DNA of 64,000 bases, taken from Oscheius sp. JU75 (lineage: Eukaryota > Nematoda > Chromadorea > Rhabditida > Rhabditidae). The translations under genes were made by a program, and so were the position numbers. The stretch covers positions 9,610,001 to 9,674,000 of the forward strand of contig JASJZC010000007.1 in NCBI GenBank assembly GCA_037178855.1, in the 5' to 3' direction. The stretch's first letter is position 1, and each line of letters starts with the position of its first letter. Below the pieces are notes generated by a model. It was not told the DNA's origin. It ran no database searches and worked only from the letters and a program-made list of their open reading frames with translations. Shown here piece by piece: positions 1 to 12,301 of this stretch.

Positions 1-1066
1 ACGTTCGGCATTGGGTAGACGGAAGTAGACGACCAACATCACTACCTGAAATCCACTAGCAACAAAAATTAATTTATATCTCTCTTCCGACTATTTCTGA
101 CTGTGTGCTCAAAGATGTACGATTTCTTTGTGTTAAAAAATCCGAACCTCAAAGAGTTCTTATTGAGAAGAAGAGACTCCACACAAAGGCAGTCCGCCAG
201 GGAGATAGGGATAGTGAGAAGTCAAAAATACACGGACCAGCAAATAAGACAAAGGCTGGTCAATAATGGGATTTCAGTGGAACCCCAGAAAGAAAGGGTC
301 CGGTATTAAATGAGTATAAGGATTCTAAAGTGACAGAAACATGCCAAAAGCTGTTTCTGTCACTTTTGAATTTGGGACATGTAATTCTGCTAGAAGTTTA
401 TGATAATAAAGTGCAAGGATCGTTGTATCTAAAAGAAATCTAACCAAAAAGCTTGAATTTAAAAACAAACAGGCTTTCTTCAGTTCAGGTAAAGAACTTT
501 GAAGATATCGGTACATGGACACTTAAAGAAATTATGAGCTCCCAGTTAACGCCATCTTTCACCTTTGACGTACCTCTCTCGGTCTATGTTGTTATCTGGC
601 TTCTTCAAATGCCCATGAAGTTGTCTTTGTTATTCTTGCCACAGTTTCGTTCCAACAACTGTTAGTTCAGCTCCTGCCGTTACTCCAAGCATTCCGGAGA
701 CTACCACGAGACTACCACCACTGACTCTTTTTTGTACTACGTTTTCAATAAAATATCGCAATTTCCCGTTTTCGACTGCACACATCGACGTGTCTATTCG
801 TAAAGACAAGATTAGACGCAAAAATAACTTCTTACTCTCACAAAGCCTAGCATTCTTACTCTCACAAAGCCTAGCGCTGACAGTGTAGTTGCAGGTTTCT
901 GACCCATTAGAATCAAACTACGCGAGAATAATTCGTTGGCATTAATTCGATTCCAACCCACACTCGCATGACCTAGGCTCAAGAAATCATTAATTTATAC
1001 GATCGTATGAAATATTATTTACTGCATACAAGCTGGGCGGGAGAATAGACTGCATTCCGCCTTCTT
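1..1066. other. Left-edge region without a convincing gene
   Basis: Several short open frames exist here, the longest 68 codons at 103-309, but none has a signal peptide, a recognisable domain or splice sites that join into a longer frame. The only clear structure is a perfect 20-nt repeat in a 24-bp tandem duplication just before the first irld gene. The last part presumably holds that gene's promoter; no specific motif is claimed. Confidence 0.5.
831..878. repeat. 24-bp tandem duplication
   Basis: The unit cttactctcacaaagcctag plus four bases occurs twice in direct succession (831-854 and 855-878); only the last three bases differ. It is a local slippage-type duplication about 190 bp upstream of the first irld gene. 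No function can be read from it. Confidence 0.9.
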
Positions 1067-2236
1067 ATGCTGCTCTTTTTCTGCTTACTAGTTGTTGCTT
1101 CTGCAAAAGAATATACCGAAGAGATACCATGTGAAGTGAATTACAAAGAGCTCGTATCATTTTCCAAGTGCAATGAAGCTGCTCATATTAAAGCGATTGA
1201 TGAAGAAAATGTATACGAGTTAGATACTAATGAGGAAGACTTTAACAACTTTTGGAAAAATAAACTGACCGTTTCTGGAGGGCGGATACGGTTCAGTGTT
1301 GGGTTTTCCGAACTGATTTTTCCAGAATTGCAAAAAGGAGGTTTGTTTTGTTATTAACTCGAAACTTCTTTTGTTCCAGATAAGATTAGTGTTCTTTATT
1401 CTCGCGTAGAAAAATTAAACTTGCCAAAGTTTGAAAAAGGATTAGAGCTGCTCATTTTCGACAATATAAAGCTAGTCGAAATCAATATTAAAGATGGTTT
1501 CTCTGCGGACATGGTAGATATTAGGGACAATAATAGAATGATGCAAGCAGAATATGACAAATTATATGATCTGGTTACTACACCTGATTTAACGCTAGGA
1601 GATGAAGGAGGTTCGTGTCTACATGTTATGCTCACATGATTCGCTTCTTGTTCCCCTCAGTTTCCCTTTCAGTTATAAAAAGCAATCAGAGATGGCAGGA
1701 GCATATGAAGTTACCTGTCTCGAATGAGTTGATAATTTTAGGATGCACCTTTCCTCAAATTAATTACCGCGTGAGCTCCTTAAAAGAGTTCGAAGGCTGC
1801 AAGACTGTCTACGAAGTCGAATTCGCCGAGCATGTTGAAGATCTCGATTTTTCCTTGCCAAAAATGGAGCTAACGTACAGTATCAAAGTGACTAACACAA
1901 ATTTGAAAACGCTATCCTTCTTTGTGCCTGGAGAGAGTTTGATTGAAAACGAAGGTAAAGGCTTTTAGGTCTTCAGATAATATTTTTACAGATGCATGGA
2001 TCATAAACAATACGTATCTTTGTGACACCAATCTTGACAAATTGATTAGTTTCAAGAAAAACTTGAAGAATAACTGTTTGGTAACAACTCTTGCTACGAC
2101 TACTGCTCCTCCCACAACTCATATTTCGTCCTTGAATGCTACAATTGCTAATAATGGCTCTGCCGCTGCTTCCATTTCTCCTGCGACTATTTTCGTTTAC
2201 ATGCTATTTCAAATGATTTTATGTTGTTTTCAATAA
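1067..2236 (+). CDS. Single-module receptor L-domain (irld-like) protein, probably GPI-anchored
   Basis: Four exons (1067-1340, 1380-1610, 1742-1954, 1992-2236) give 320 residues; all three introns are phase 1. A signal peptide (MLLFFCLLVVASA) is followed by one complete module: a YTEE-x-PC start, CNEAAHI, FWKNK and FPELQKG in exon 1; LNLPKFEKG, DNNRMMQAE and GDEGG in exon 2; EFEGCKTVYEVEF, NTNLKTLSFFVPGE in exon 3; INNTYLCDTNLDKLIS in exon 4. Exon 4 then has a Thr/Pro/Ser-rich spacer and a hydrophobic C-terminus (MLFQMILCCF), the layout of a GPI-anchor signal. This is the minimal member of the tandem family and the only one on the plus strand. In C. elegans, irld proteins carry insulin/EGF-receptor-type L domains without a kinase; their ligands are mostly unknown. 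The stop codon overlaps an AATAAA signal. Membership of the L-domain family is inferred from pattern, not a profile search. Confidence 0.8.
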
Positions 2237-2670
2237 AGAGTGATTGTCGATTTATACCACAGAATTTCTCTCGCGATTTGAATATTGTTTCCTCACTCCT
2301 GCTACTTATTACGGCGACAATCATTGCAAACTTAATGTGATAACTGAGAATGTCTTTTGCGCGACCCGATCTTTCACACCTGTTGTTTGCTAGTAGATCA
2401 GGACATAGTTTGATTTTTAAACGCAATTTGAGACAGTGATAGACACTAAAATCCAAGCGTTTTCAACGGGATAAAAGTTTTGTAGGGCTGAAGAAGGAGT
2501 GTTGCTCTTAACGAAGAGGTACGGAAAGCGCTTAGCAAATTGTTATCAAATGATGATCAAAGTTTTTTTAATTGAGAAGCTCAGCGATCCACGGCGGACC
2601 ACCCTCGCTATCTCGCACGTTATCGCAGCTGTTTGCCATTCACTTCGTGGCTTCCTTCCAGCTGTTGGAT
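2237..2670. other. Intergenic spacer between irld-1 and the beta-glucosidase
   Basis: No coding exon is supported. Short frames on both strands overlap each other and lack splice or homology support. It should contain the 3' end of the irld gene and the promoter or trans-splice site of the following gene. Confidence 0.5.
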
Positions 2671-4667
2671 ATGGTCCTTCCTGTTGATTTTATTTGGGCA
2701 GTTGTGAGTATACCGTTCTTGTTTATTTAAAAAGATACCAAATAAACAAAAGTTTAGAGTTCGTCTCACTATCAAGTGGATAGAGGCGGTTTCAAGCAAG
2801 GCATATCAAATCAGTTTATATGCTAAAAAAAGCCTGTTTAGGGAGAGGTCAAAGTACATGGGATGCGATAAGAGCCGAGCCGGGAAGAATAAGAGATGGT
2901 TCCAATGAAAACGATGGTATTGAGGGCTACGAAAATTGCAAGGAGGACATTCAACTGATCAAGAACCTCGGGGTAAATTCCATTTCCACAATAACTAAAA
3001 CCATGTCAGCCTATAGCTTTTTCGTTTTGTGTTGATTCGACGCCAGACCTACCACAAAGAAATTGATATGGCGGGCCAATAGCCGTTGATAAAGTAGAGC
3101 ATCCGCTTTTTCCTGATAAACTAATGGCACTTCGGGCACTATAGAAAAAGAGATAAGAAACGCTTTAATAGTACTATATGAAAAAGTAAGGTCAAATAAA
3201 CAAATCTGACAAGTTCCAACAGTAGTTTTAGGCCTCGCATTACCGCTTCTCAATCGATTGGGCTCGTATTCTTCCAAAAGGCACAATTGATGAAATCAAC
3301 GAGAAAGAGATTCAACATTATCGGGACTTCCTACTGGCCTTGAAAGAGGCTGGAATAACACCCATCGCAACTCTCTTCCATATTGACTGGCCCTTGGTTC
3401 TATATGACCAGGGAGGATGGCGGAATCCTCTGTCTCAGAAATGGTTCTCGGACTTTTGTGATCTCTGCTTTCAAAGATTCGGCGATCTTATCAAGATTTG
3501 GATGACTATCAATGAGATTGGCATGCATCTTCTATCAGCAATATGTAAACTTGAGGTAAGAGTTGAATGTTCAAACCAGAAAGTATATGTCAGGGACAAC
3601 CTTATCATTGTCCAACACGCCCAGAGCCGGAAGAAGGAGATGCTGCCATATTTGTCGCCGCTCACAATATGCTTCTGGCTCATGCAAAAGTTTACAGGAA
3701 CTATGAGAAAAACTACAAAGACAAGTTTGGAGGTATATAAGGGATTTCCATTTGAAACAAACGTTTTCAGGAAAAGTAGGATTGGTTGCCGGGGGAATGG
3801 GCTGGTGTGTAGGAGAAGACAAAGAAGTGAGTGCCCGAGCAACTGACTTCAACCTCGGACATACAGTAAGTCATCATAAAAGCAGATACAAGTTATCAGT
3901 TGGATCCGGTGATCTTTGGCGACTACCCAGAGAGTATGAAGAACCGTCTCACGGGTGAAAATGGGACTCCAAAATTGCCAAGCTTCACTGAAGAGGAAAA
4001 GTCTTTGATGAAAAGTCTTAAAATGTTCTCTAATCGTGATAAGTTGCGATTTAGACAGTGTTGACTTTCTTGGCTTAAACTACTACTTACCGAGATTGGT
4101 GGCTCCCGGAGTTGGAACATCTCTTCTCGAAAAACTAGGACAGTACAAACTGCAAAGAAATAATTGGGAGAAGTTAGTTGTCTTCTGCCTGTTCATTTCA
4201 CATTTCTTTTAGAATTAGTGGAGAATCTTGGTGTAGAAACTATCCTGAAGGACTGCTAGACATATTCCGACGCTTGAAGGATCAATACGAGAATATTCCT
4301 GTGATGATAGCCGAAAACGGGTGTACTGATCTGGTCGGAGCTGGTCTTGAAGACGACAACAGAATCAAGTTGCTCCAACAGCATGTGGAAGTCTGCCAGC
4401 AAGGTTTATTGTCTATCCTATTATAAAACGAATTTATTTAGCCATAACGGAAGGGTGCAATGTTTTCGGATACGCTGTCTGGTGCCTCATGGATAATTTC
4501 GAGTGGGAAGACGGCTTTGCAGCACGGTTTGGCATGTACTAGTGAGTTTTGCAATGATGCAAATCTGATCAAAAAATTGCAGTGTCGATCACAAAGATCC
4601 GGAGAAGAAGAGAGTCCCTAAGAAATCAGTTTCTTTCTATAGAGCCCTTATCCACTCCCACAAATAA
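2671..4667 (+). CDS. Glycoside hydrolase family 1 protein (beta-glucosidase/klotho-like)
   Basis: Exons from 2832 onward join in frame: to 2972, 3232-3555, 3594-3732, 3771-3865, 3900-4014, 4055-4172, 4213-4403, 4442-4541, 4583-4667. Introns are 34-40 nt except the first and the last two. Family marks in order: [29 protein letters not shown] (acid/base Glu at 3514-3516), [35 protein letters not shown] (nucleophile Glu at 4313-4315), [13 protein letters not shown]. Both catalytic glutamates are present, so this is more like an active beta-glucosidase than an inactive klotho domain. The N-terminus is uncertain: [10 protein letters not shown] (ATG 2671) and AYQI match the family start, but AYQI and GRGQ are one base out of frame across an A7 tract at 2824-2830. 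No signal peptide is visible in this start. The stop overlaps AATAAA. Confidence 0.85.
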
Positions 4668-4799
4668 ACACGCGTGATGACATCAGCAATATTTCTCTAC
4701 ATTTTACTTCCGCAAGTTTATAAATCAGAATCTTATAAAAATTTATTTTTCAAAATGTTATCAAACAACTCGATTCTCTTGTTTTTCTTTGAGAAGGAT

Positions 4800-6078
4800 T
4801 TATTTCGAAATGCTCGATAATGGGCCCTCCACGACAGCTACGGCTCTCTCCGCAGGATTGCGAAGGTTGCCCGTTGTCCAAAGACTAATGTAGGCCCGTC
4901 GTAGACGTCTGCAATCACAGAAATAATGAATATTAAGCAGATCACAAACTCATTAAAGACTAGATAGACCAGTGCGCTTGCAACCAGTCCAAATCGGTAC
5001 AAAATCTGTTGAAAGTAGTGCTGCAGTGGTGCAAGGTCGCTTTCAAAAAGACGCATAATATTTGACCAGGCAATACATAGAAACGTGCCACCAAATGATT
5101 GAATCGTCAAGCTCCATTCTTTTTTAATATTAACCACTTTTCTCTGTAATTTGAATGTCAGAGAATGCAAATTATTACCTTGCTAAACATATACATCATC
5201 AATAGGGTGTATAGAACAAACGTGAAAATTGCTGTGAATAAAAGAACTGGCACTTTGACGAATGTAAGGACTGAAAAAAAAGGCGTTTTTGAAAAACTTT
5301 TAACACACAACCAGATAAATTCTTCACTTTTCTGTCTGTTAAACGTCATGCTCGTATCTTGTCCCCTGTTTACTTTCAAATGATCACGTTCTCACCGTCA
5401 AAGATATCTCCCAGAAGATCTCTCATAAAACGAGAATAGCTGGGTATACGATGAAGGTCATTTGTAAGTCTGGTAGTATAGATTCCATTCTCGAGAAGAT
5501 ATTCTCCAAATAGAAGTGTGTAGAGGATATAGTAGATGGTGTTCGAATTACTGGCTGGAAAGTTGGCTAGAGCAACGGTAGCGAGACGGTTATATCCCAA
5601 GACCATGTTCATGACCTGAGCTGTGTCCCACAGAGTCAAGTAGAACTTTTGAAGGATCTTGTAGATTATAGAGTTGTCCGATTTGAATAGGAAAAAGCCA
5701 GCAATGAGAAGAGAATCCCACAATAGGATGATACATTCAAACATACTTATAATGAACATGATTTTAAAAGTTCTCTGTTCATAGAACTCTTTGTTAAAAC
5801 CAAAAACCTGGAAAAGGCCACTAAAACAGTTCTCTGTCAACTTACCAAAGCAAGAGGAAAGTGCACAAAGAAGAATAATGCTCCCAAGAAAGCGTTGATA
5901 TATTGCTGCGCATAATGTAAACTGGCAGTTGTCAAATAGTCAGGCGAGGAAATCTAGAGTCATGTTTTTTTAGCTTTATATTAATTCTTACAGCATAAAT
6001 AGGCCAGCAGAGTAGAGCTACAGTACCGAGGCAAATCCCACGCAGGATCCAAAAGAAGATCTTGTCTTTGTCAGCCAT
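4800..6078 (-). CDS. Serpentine 7TM receptor, paralogue A
   Basis: Six exons (6078-5992, 5953-5846, 5807-5396, 5270-5179, 5143-4950, 4908-4800) encode 333 residues. Seven hydrophobic segments are visible: ILRGICLGTVALLCW, ALFFFVHFPLALVF, IMFIISMFECIILLW, a segment before LGYNR, YYILYTLLFGEYLL, VPVLLFTAIFTFVLYTLL, the TIQSFGGTFLCIAW region, and FGLVASALVYLVFNE near the end; the exact assignment of the helices is open. The last exon gives a basic cytoplasmic tail (RLRRAYISLW). Exons 2-5 have the same lengths (108, 412, 92, 194 nt) as paralogues B and C. It is most likely a nematode chemoreceptor-type GPCR; I do not recognise the Sr subfamily. It lies 667 bp downstream of the 3-module irld gene on the same strand. 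AATAAA (minus strand) lies about 55 bp past the stop. Confidence 0.8.
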
Positions 6079-6744
6079 TACTGGCTGTGGAGGAAGTGAG
6101 AAACTGGCTGTGCTTTCTGTAGTTCAGCTCAAATAGTTCACCATGCGAGTAATTCAATCGAGAAATTCAATCGGGAACGTGGAAATGATCATGTACGTTT
6201 TGTTTAACGGAATGAAATAAACAGAGAAAAGTAGACAAAAACAAATATGACCCACGTACCCCTTAAGAGTACCCTTTCCTAACTCTACTAAGGAATAAAG
6301 ATAAAGGTTTATTGGGCTTTAATAAAATTTCTCGATCACGCTTTTGCTGAGATTAGATGGTAGATCTCATGCGTGCGGATACCAAATGTTTCATCTTACG
6401 TGATTTTTTATTCGTGTCAGCTTCCTTCTACAAATCGTACCCAAGAAAATTATATTTTCCGCTACTGACATGTGATCTTATTACGCAATCAAAAGCTCTA
6501 ATAGATAAAAGTGAACTCGGAAGTTACACTGTTCGAATTTCGAATATGACTCATTTCAGAGCAGAAATGGAAATTATTCAGCCCTTCCATGCAATTTCCT
6601 AAATGTGCGAATCCTAACTCTACGAAGAGCGTGTTTTTGTGGTGTGTTTAGACAAAAATAAGAGGTTTTAAAACTGGGAAATTAAAGAGGGAAAAGTCGT
6701 GAACTCTCGTATAAAAAATTTTTCATTCATGAAAACGTCTTCAA
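6079..6744. other. Spacer between 7TM-A and the 3-module irld gene
   Basis: No gene is supported. An 81-codon plus-strand frame at 6357-6602 has no recognisable motif, signal peptide or splice partner. The stretch should contain the 3' end of the irld gene and the promoter of the 7TM gene. Confidence 0.5.
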
Positions 6745-9700
6745 TTAAAACACTCGAGGAAAGACAAAAAAGAGCACTAGAAGACTGGAAATGGATGTTG
6801 TAGCGGTGAATGACGTCAAGCAATTTCTAGTCAATTTACTTGGGTCCTTAACAAACTGTTCGAGATTCTTATCACAAAGAAACTCGTTGTTTGATATATC
6901 TGAATTCTCGATAGATCAATTTATAGGGTCTTTACCTGACTGCTCATAATTGAAAGCGCCCTTATTCAATGTATTTCCTGCTCTGAAAAACGACAGCGTT
7001 TTCAGATTTGTATTGACCGCAATAATCGATCCAGTTAGTTCTATTGTTGGCGGCGAATAGTCCAGATCTTTTACGTATTTTGCAAATCTCACTTGACTGA
7101 TTTTTCTACAGCCTTCCAACTGTTTCAGACTGCTTAGAGCGTTTTTATTATTGAAGCTACATTCTAAAAGATTTGCTTCAAAACGGTTATTAATTCCTTA
7201 CCTCCTAGTTTTTGTATGTAGAGATCACCAGATCGGACGGAATTATAGATTTGATCTAGGGCCGAATCATTCAACTTGTTGTTGTAGGAGAGAGTAAACT
7301 TGTTAGTCGTGATAATTTTTCCGAAATTGACTTCCAGCAATCGCCCGTTCTCATAAATACTCATATTTTGAGTAACCAACTCCAATTTGGGAAAGTTGAC
7401 TTTTTGTACCATCGAACTAAAAATTTCAAAGACAGTATCTGAAAAAGGACATTTTCGAATCCTTTTTAACAAACCTGCTTTTCTCAGTTGAGGAAAAGTC
7501 AACTCATTTACATCATCGTAAAATCTGAATTTCGGTCCTACAATGGTCTCTTTGTTCTTCCAAAATTCAACAACAGCTGTGTTATTTTCCATATCCACTG
7601 TTTCAATCACATTCATTCCTTGAATATGGGCAGCATCTTTACACTTTTCAGAAGCTTTATAATCCGAATCCGTTAATTGACAAGGACGTTCTTCCGTATA
7701 ATATTTGGCAACGTCTGGCCCAAAGCAGTTATTTTTCAATTTGCTTTTGTCACTAACAAACAAGTCGAGGTTTCTGTCACAAAGAAACGTGTTGTTGATG
7801 AGTTCTTAAAGTTTAATCATTGAACGCTAGGAGTAAACCTACCAGAATCCCCATTTAGGCCCTCACCAGGTACAAAGAAAGACAAAGTTTGTAGGTTTGT
7901 ATTGACCGCATGAATAGCTCCATTACTCAATGTCATTGTAGGTAAGGAATAATTGAGATCCGACACGTTCTGGGCGAAGCTCACACCTTGAACATCTTTA
8001 CATCCTTCGAACTCTTTCAAGGATCGGATGTCTTTCACAAAAGCGCATTCTGAAAAGCATGCGGGTTAAGTGAAAACCCAGTTCAAACAGCATCTCGTAT
8101 AGCTTAATCTTGCCTTCTTAGGGATGAAGACATGTGAGCAAGCTGTACCATTTCGGGGACCCCTATCGTTCCTGCCGATACCACCAGGTGATTCAAAAAG
8201 GGACTACAGCGCTGATAGAATCAATCAGATAAATGCAACCGAAACTACATGCATCAAGAGAGCTGAACCAAGAGACTTCTCGACCATTTCAGATAACACA
8301 CACACATTTTATAGAACTCCCAGACTGAAATGTCATGCCCCACGAGCGCTGAGACAAAATGGGCGCGCTCTGGAGTAAGCGTCTCTTTTTTGCGCCGATA
8401 CTTACCTCCCTCCTTTTGTACTTCGAGTTTAGCCACAGAACCAAACGAGTCCTGAATTTGTGTTAGTGTTGCAGCTTTCAGTTTGTTATTGGTCCTTATT
8501 CGAACTTTGTTTATATTTACGCCTTGTTTGAAGTTTATGTCAATCAACTTGACGTTCGTATAAACTTCAAGCGTATTACAGTATTCCATTTTTGGAAGAC
8601 TTATTGTCTCCACAACCGAATTCCCAATAAACTGGAGCATGGTCTCTGAAAAGTTTTGGATTATGTCTAATAAAAACTATGGTAACCTGCGTGCCTCAAC
8701 TCTGGAAGAGTAACTGTGACAAGATTAACAGTGAACAAAATGGATCTTCCAGTTATGGTTTTTTTGTTTTTCCAAAACTCGTTAAAGACAGTCTCATTAT
8801 AAGAACCGTAATACAAGATTCCATCAACTCCTCGAATATGGGCAGCTTCTTTGCATTGAATGAAATCATCCGTTTGTGAATTCTTCAAAGGACATGGATT
8901 CTCTTCTGTATATCCTTCTGGTCCTACGATGACAGTTTCATTCCAACAGTTGTTTTGCAATTTGATCTTGTCAATAATGAACAAGTCAAGAAACGTCTTG
9001 TTATCGCAAAGAGCCGGGTTATCGATTATTTCTGAAGTGAAGATGAATTTTAGTGATCGGAAAAGAGCACCTGAATTTTCGCTGATATTTTTTCCAGGCA
9101 CAAAAAAGGATAGCGTTTTTAGATTCGTGTTAATGACATGCATAGATCCACCATCTAGTGACATAGACGTAAGCGTGAAGTTGAGGTCTTGGACATTCTG
9201 ATCAAAAATAACTTCGTGTACTCGTTTACAGCCGTTGAGCTGCTTCAAACTAGTGATCGGTCTAAAGAAACTGCAGTCTGAAAAGTAGATATTAATGCGA
9301 GTTTTAGAATAACAGTATTTTCACCTCCTTCTTCTTGTATGTAAGCTGTTTTGTTAGTGACAGCCCTCCGAATCTTATTCAAGGCAGCTTTTGTCAATTT
9401 GCCATTGTCCCATATGTAGGCGTCATTAATGGTTGCTCCTTTCTTGAAATTGATGTCAGCTAACTTTAAGTTTGCCCTGAGTTCCAATTGGGCTATAGAG
9501 ATAAGTTTCGGAAAACTTATTCTTTCAAGGTCAGAATCTGTGAATTGCAAAGTAGCGTCTAAAAGAAGTTTACAGTAAATTAAGTACTCATAAAACAAAC
9601 TTGCAATTTTCAGTTCCGGGAAAGTGAGATTAGCAAATAGCAATGGGAATCCAAATAATGGCCCAGAAATGGTTTCTTTGTTCTTCCAATAAGCACTGAA

Positions 9701-9874
9701 TTCTGTGTCGTTGACTATATTCCAGAAGTAAACCACATCGGCCACATTGATATGTGCTGCTTCCTTGCATTTCACTAGACGTGTGATTTCTACACCAGTT
9801 ACGTTGCATGGCTCCTTTTCTGTGTAGTTTTGAGCAGCGACCAGAGAGACTAGGAAAAGAAGGAACAGGGCCAT
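6745..9874 (-). CDS. Three-module receptor L-domain (irld-like) protein
   Basis: Ten exons encode 818 residues: 9874-9601, 9558-9325, 9277-9071, 9031-8687, 8645-8406, 8049-7843, 7804-7475, 7438-7202, 7163-6936, 6899-6745. All nine introns are phase 1 and every internal exon is a multiple of three (234, 207, 345, 240, 207, 330, 237, 228 nt). The signal peptide MALFLLFLVSLVAA precedes YTEKEPC. Each module repeats CKEAAHI, WKNKETI-x-GP, FPEL / FPKL, DNxKL, EEGG or equivalent / GCKRV, NTNLxTLSFF / FLCDxNLxxF and a closing NC. The C-terminus ends in a short hydrophobic stretch (SSLLVLFFVF), suggesting GPI attachment. Intron 5 (8050-8405) is unusually long and shares sequence with an intron of the 5-module gene. 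Related to the 5-module gene: the last modules of both contain LSYNNKLNDSALDQIY. Confidence 0.8.
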
Positions 9875-10113
9875 AGGAAGTACAACTGCGTCTTAAAGAT
9901 AATTTCCGCGGTGTCAATAGAATCAGCGCTCCTAATTGGTTTCAGAATGAAATTTTTACCCTTATGAGGAGGCCTCGTATACAACTTTAATGCTTGCAGG
10001 ACTTCAAAATAAGCAACACAAAAGATAATCACGACGTGTCTCTATGCTCTTTGTCTACGTTCAATCTTTTTTAAAAATTTATTGTGCATCTATAGGATTT
10101 TGTTTCTGATGTA

Positions 10114-11404
10114 CTATGATGAAATGTTTGATAAAGTCCCATCAATGACGACTTGGCTCCTTTCTGCGACTTTTCGAAGATTTCCAGTTTTCCAAAAACT
10201 TATATAAGCCCTTTGTAAACGCCTGCAAATGAAATTCAAACAGAAACTTGCTGTATAACTCGTTATAAGTAAGATAGACAAGCGCGCTGGCGACTAATCC
10301 AAATCGATAAAGAATCTTCTGAAAATACCGCTGGAGATCCGTAAGATCGGTGGCAAAAAGGCGCATTATATTTGACCAGGCGATACAGAGAAACGTGCCG
10401 ATAAAAGACTGTATCGTCAAACTCCATTCCCGTCGAATTTTCACTTCTTTTCTCTGAAACTAGGTCATACTTGAGAAAGTGGAAAGTACAACTTTGGAGA
10501 ACATATAGACCAGCAACAGTACGTACAATATAAACGTCGCGATAGCGATGCATATAAGCACGGGCACTTTAAACGTTTGGATGTCTAAAAACATTTGAAA
10601 GTGACATTAACATCCAGACACTATTCTTCGATCTACTCCTGCCCCCGGTAAACAGTATTAGAACGAACTTATTTTTTTCCGTTTCTCTGGTGAAAAACTT
10701 ACAATCATAAACTTCCAGGAGAACATCTCTTACTGTTCTAGAAAAATTGGGCATCTTATATAGATCATTAGTTAGTGTACTTCCGTAGATTCCATTTTCA
10801 ATCAGATATTCTCCAAAAATAACAAAATACATGACAGTGTAAACGACATTCAAATTGAGCGTTGGCCAGTTGTTAAGAGCGACCGTACAAAAGCGGTTAT
10901 AGCCCAATACGAAGTTCATAACTTGAGCTGAATCCCATAATGTCAGATAGAGGTTTTGGAAGATTTTGTATAGAAGAGAATTGCCAGAATCGACAAGGAA
11001 CAAGCCAGCTGTGAGAGCAGAATCCCAGATGAGTACGATACATTCGAAGAGGCTCAATGCGAACATGATTTTGAAGGTTCGCTGTGCGTAGAACTCTTTG
11101 TTAAAACCGAAAACCTGAAAACGATTGCTAGAATGATTTATGAACAAGATACCAGTGCTAATGGAAAATGTACAATAAAGAACAATGCACTGAGAAATGA
11201 GCTCACATACTTCTCAGCGTAGGATAAACTATTTATTGGCGAATAGTCACGAGAAGAAATCTGTGATTAAACGTTTGCCTTAGAATTGACTAAACATACC
11301 GCATAGATGGGATAAAAGAAGGAAACAGCAGTGATCAGACACACAATTCGCAAAATCCAAAAGAAGTAACGAATGTCTGGATCTCGTTGAGTCGATTCCG
11401 CCAT
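10114..11404 (-). CDS. Serpentine 7TM receptor, paralogue B
   Basis: Six exons (first 11404-11300, third 11114-10703, last 10222-10114) give 339 residues, with the same intron positions as paralogue A. Shared blocks include FFWILR, VHFPLALVFGFNKEFY, QRTFKIMF, LGYNR, GEYLIENGIY, REWSLTIQSF, FLCIAWSNIMRLF, YRFGLVASALVYL and QRAYISFWKTGNLRK. The donor before the last exon splits the codon in NE-R exactly as in A and C. It sits between two irld genes on the same strand: 898 bp after the 5-module gene and 240 bp before the 3-module gene. Predicted chemoreceptor-type GPCR; subfamily and ligand unknown. Confidence 0.8.
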
Positions 11405-12301
11405 CTCCGTTCTAGCCGGGAAAGTGATTGCTCCTTTTAACTCATTTCATTTGACACGCCCGCATTACGCAAAATTCAATCGAGACGAGAAAAAGTTAGA
11501 ACTTGAACGTGCAAAGACATACATCACTTAAGTTTTGAATGTAACGAAAAGGACCATCTATAGAGGCTAAACTGAAAAGATAGTTTCAGTCAGAGTCTCG
11601 ACAAAAGTCAAAATTGCAGTCAAGAAGAGAGACTACCAAGCAAGCTGTTGAGCATATTTTTGGAAAAGAAACTTCAAGCTATATCCCAAATCATTGTTAA
11701 GATGCAAGGCTATCGGAGCACTTTTCCCCTTTAAAATTCACTTCTAGAGGAAAGAATCGGTTTTCACACTGTCGCTGTTAACACATGACTTGTAGCGCTT
11801 TATCAACTCATGTCCAATTACTTTTAGTCTATTCCCACTTAGAAAGCGATCTTTACTACTTGACTACTGCTCCCTTCTCGATTCCCCAGATCTTTAGGGT
11901 TTAGGTTCTCTACCCTAGTGGACGTATCTTGCTTTTTTTGGACCGTCCCAGTTTGATTTACACGGCCAATTATGATATTTAGAGTACAAGTTTAATGTAT
12001 CGTAATATTACTTCTTGCAATTTCTACCAAGGCCTTCCCGAGAATTATGACCCTTTTCGAACAAACATGCTATGTTCGGAAACAGGGAACTTACTCAAAC
12101 ATGCAAAGGCTATAAAATATGTACGCTAGTTGCGAAATTACTCTTATAAAAATAGTAACTTCCCGTTTTTCACGTTTACATCAATGCTCTCTTAGGATAT
12201 TAGAGAGCCTCAACAAAATGACAATCTCCTAAAGAAGGGGAAACACCAATCGGTTCTTTGTAATAAAGTTTATTTACCACAAAATCGGCGCAATACAAGA
12301 A
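11405..12301. other. Spacer between 7TM-B and the 5-module irld gene
   Basis: Nearly 900 bp with no open frame of note on either strand and no recognisable RNA or repeat. It presumably carries the upstream region of 7TM-B and the 3' end of the irld gene, whose polyadenylation signal (AATAAA on the minus strand) is close to 12265. Confidence 0.5.

Noticed and set aside
103-309. 68-codon plus-strand frame near the window edge
   Set aside because: No signal peptide, domain or continuing exon; length is within chance for this base composition.
8254-8405. Frame extending an irld exon past KEGGK into sequence toward 8254
   Set aside because: A GTAAG donor at 8405 and matching phase of the next exon show that this is intron; the frame is open only by chance.
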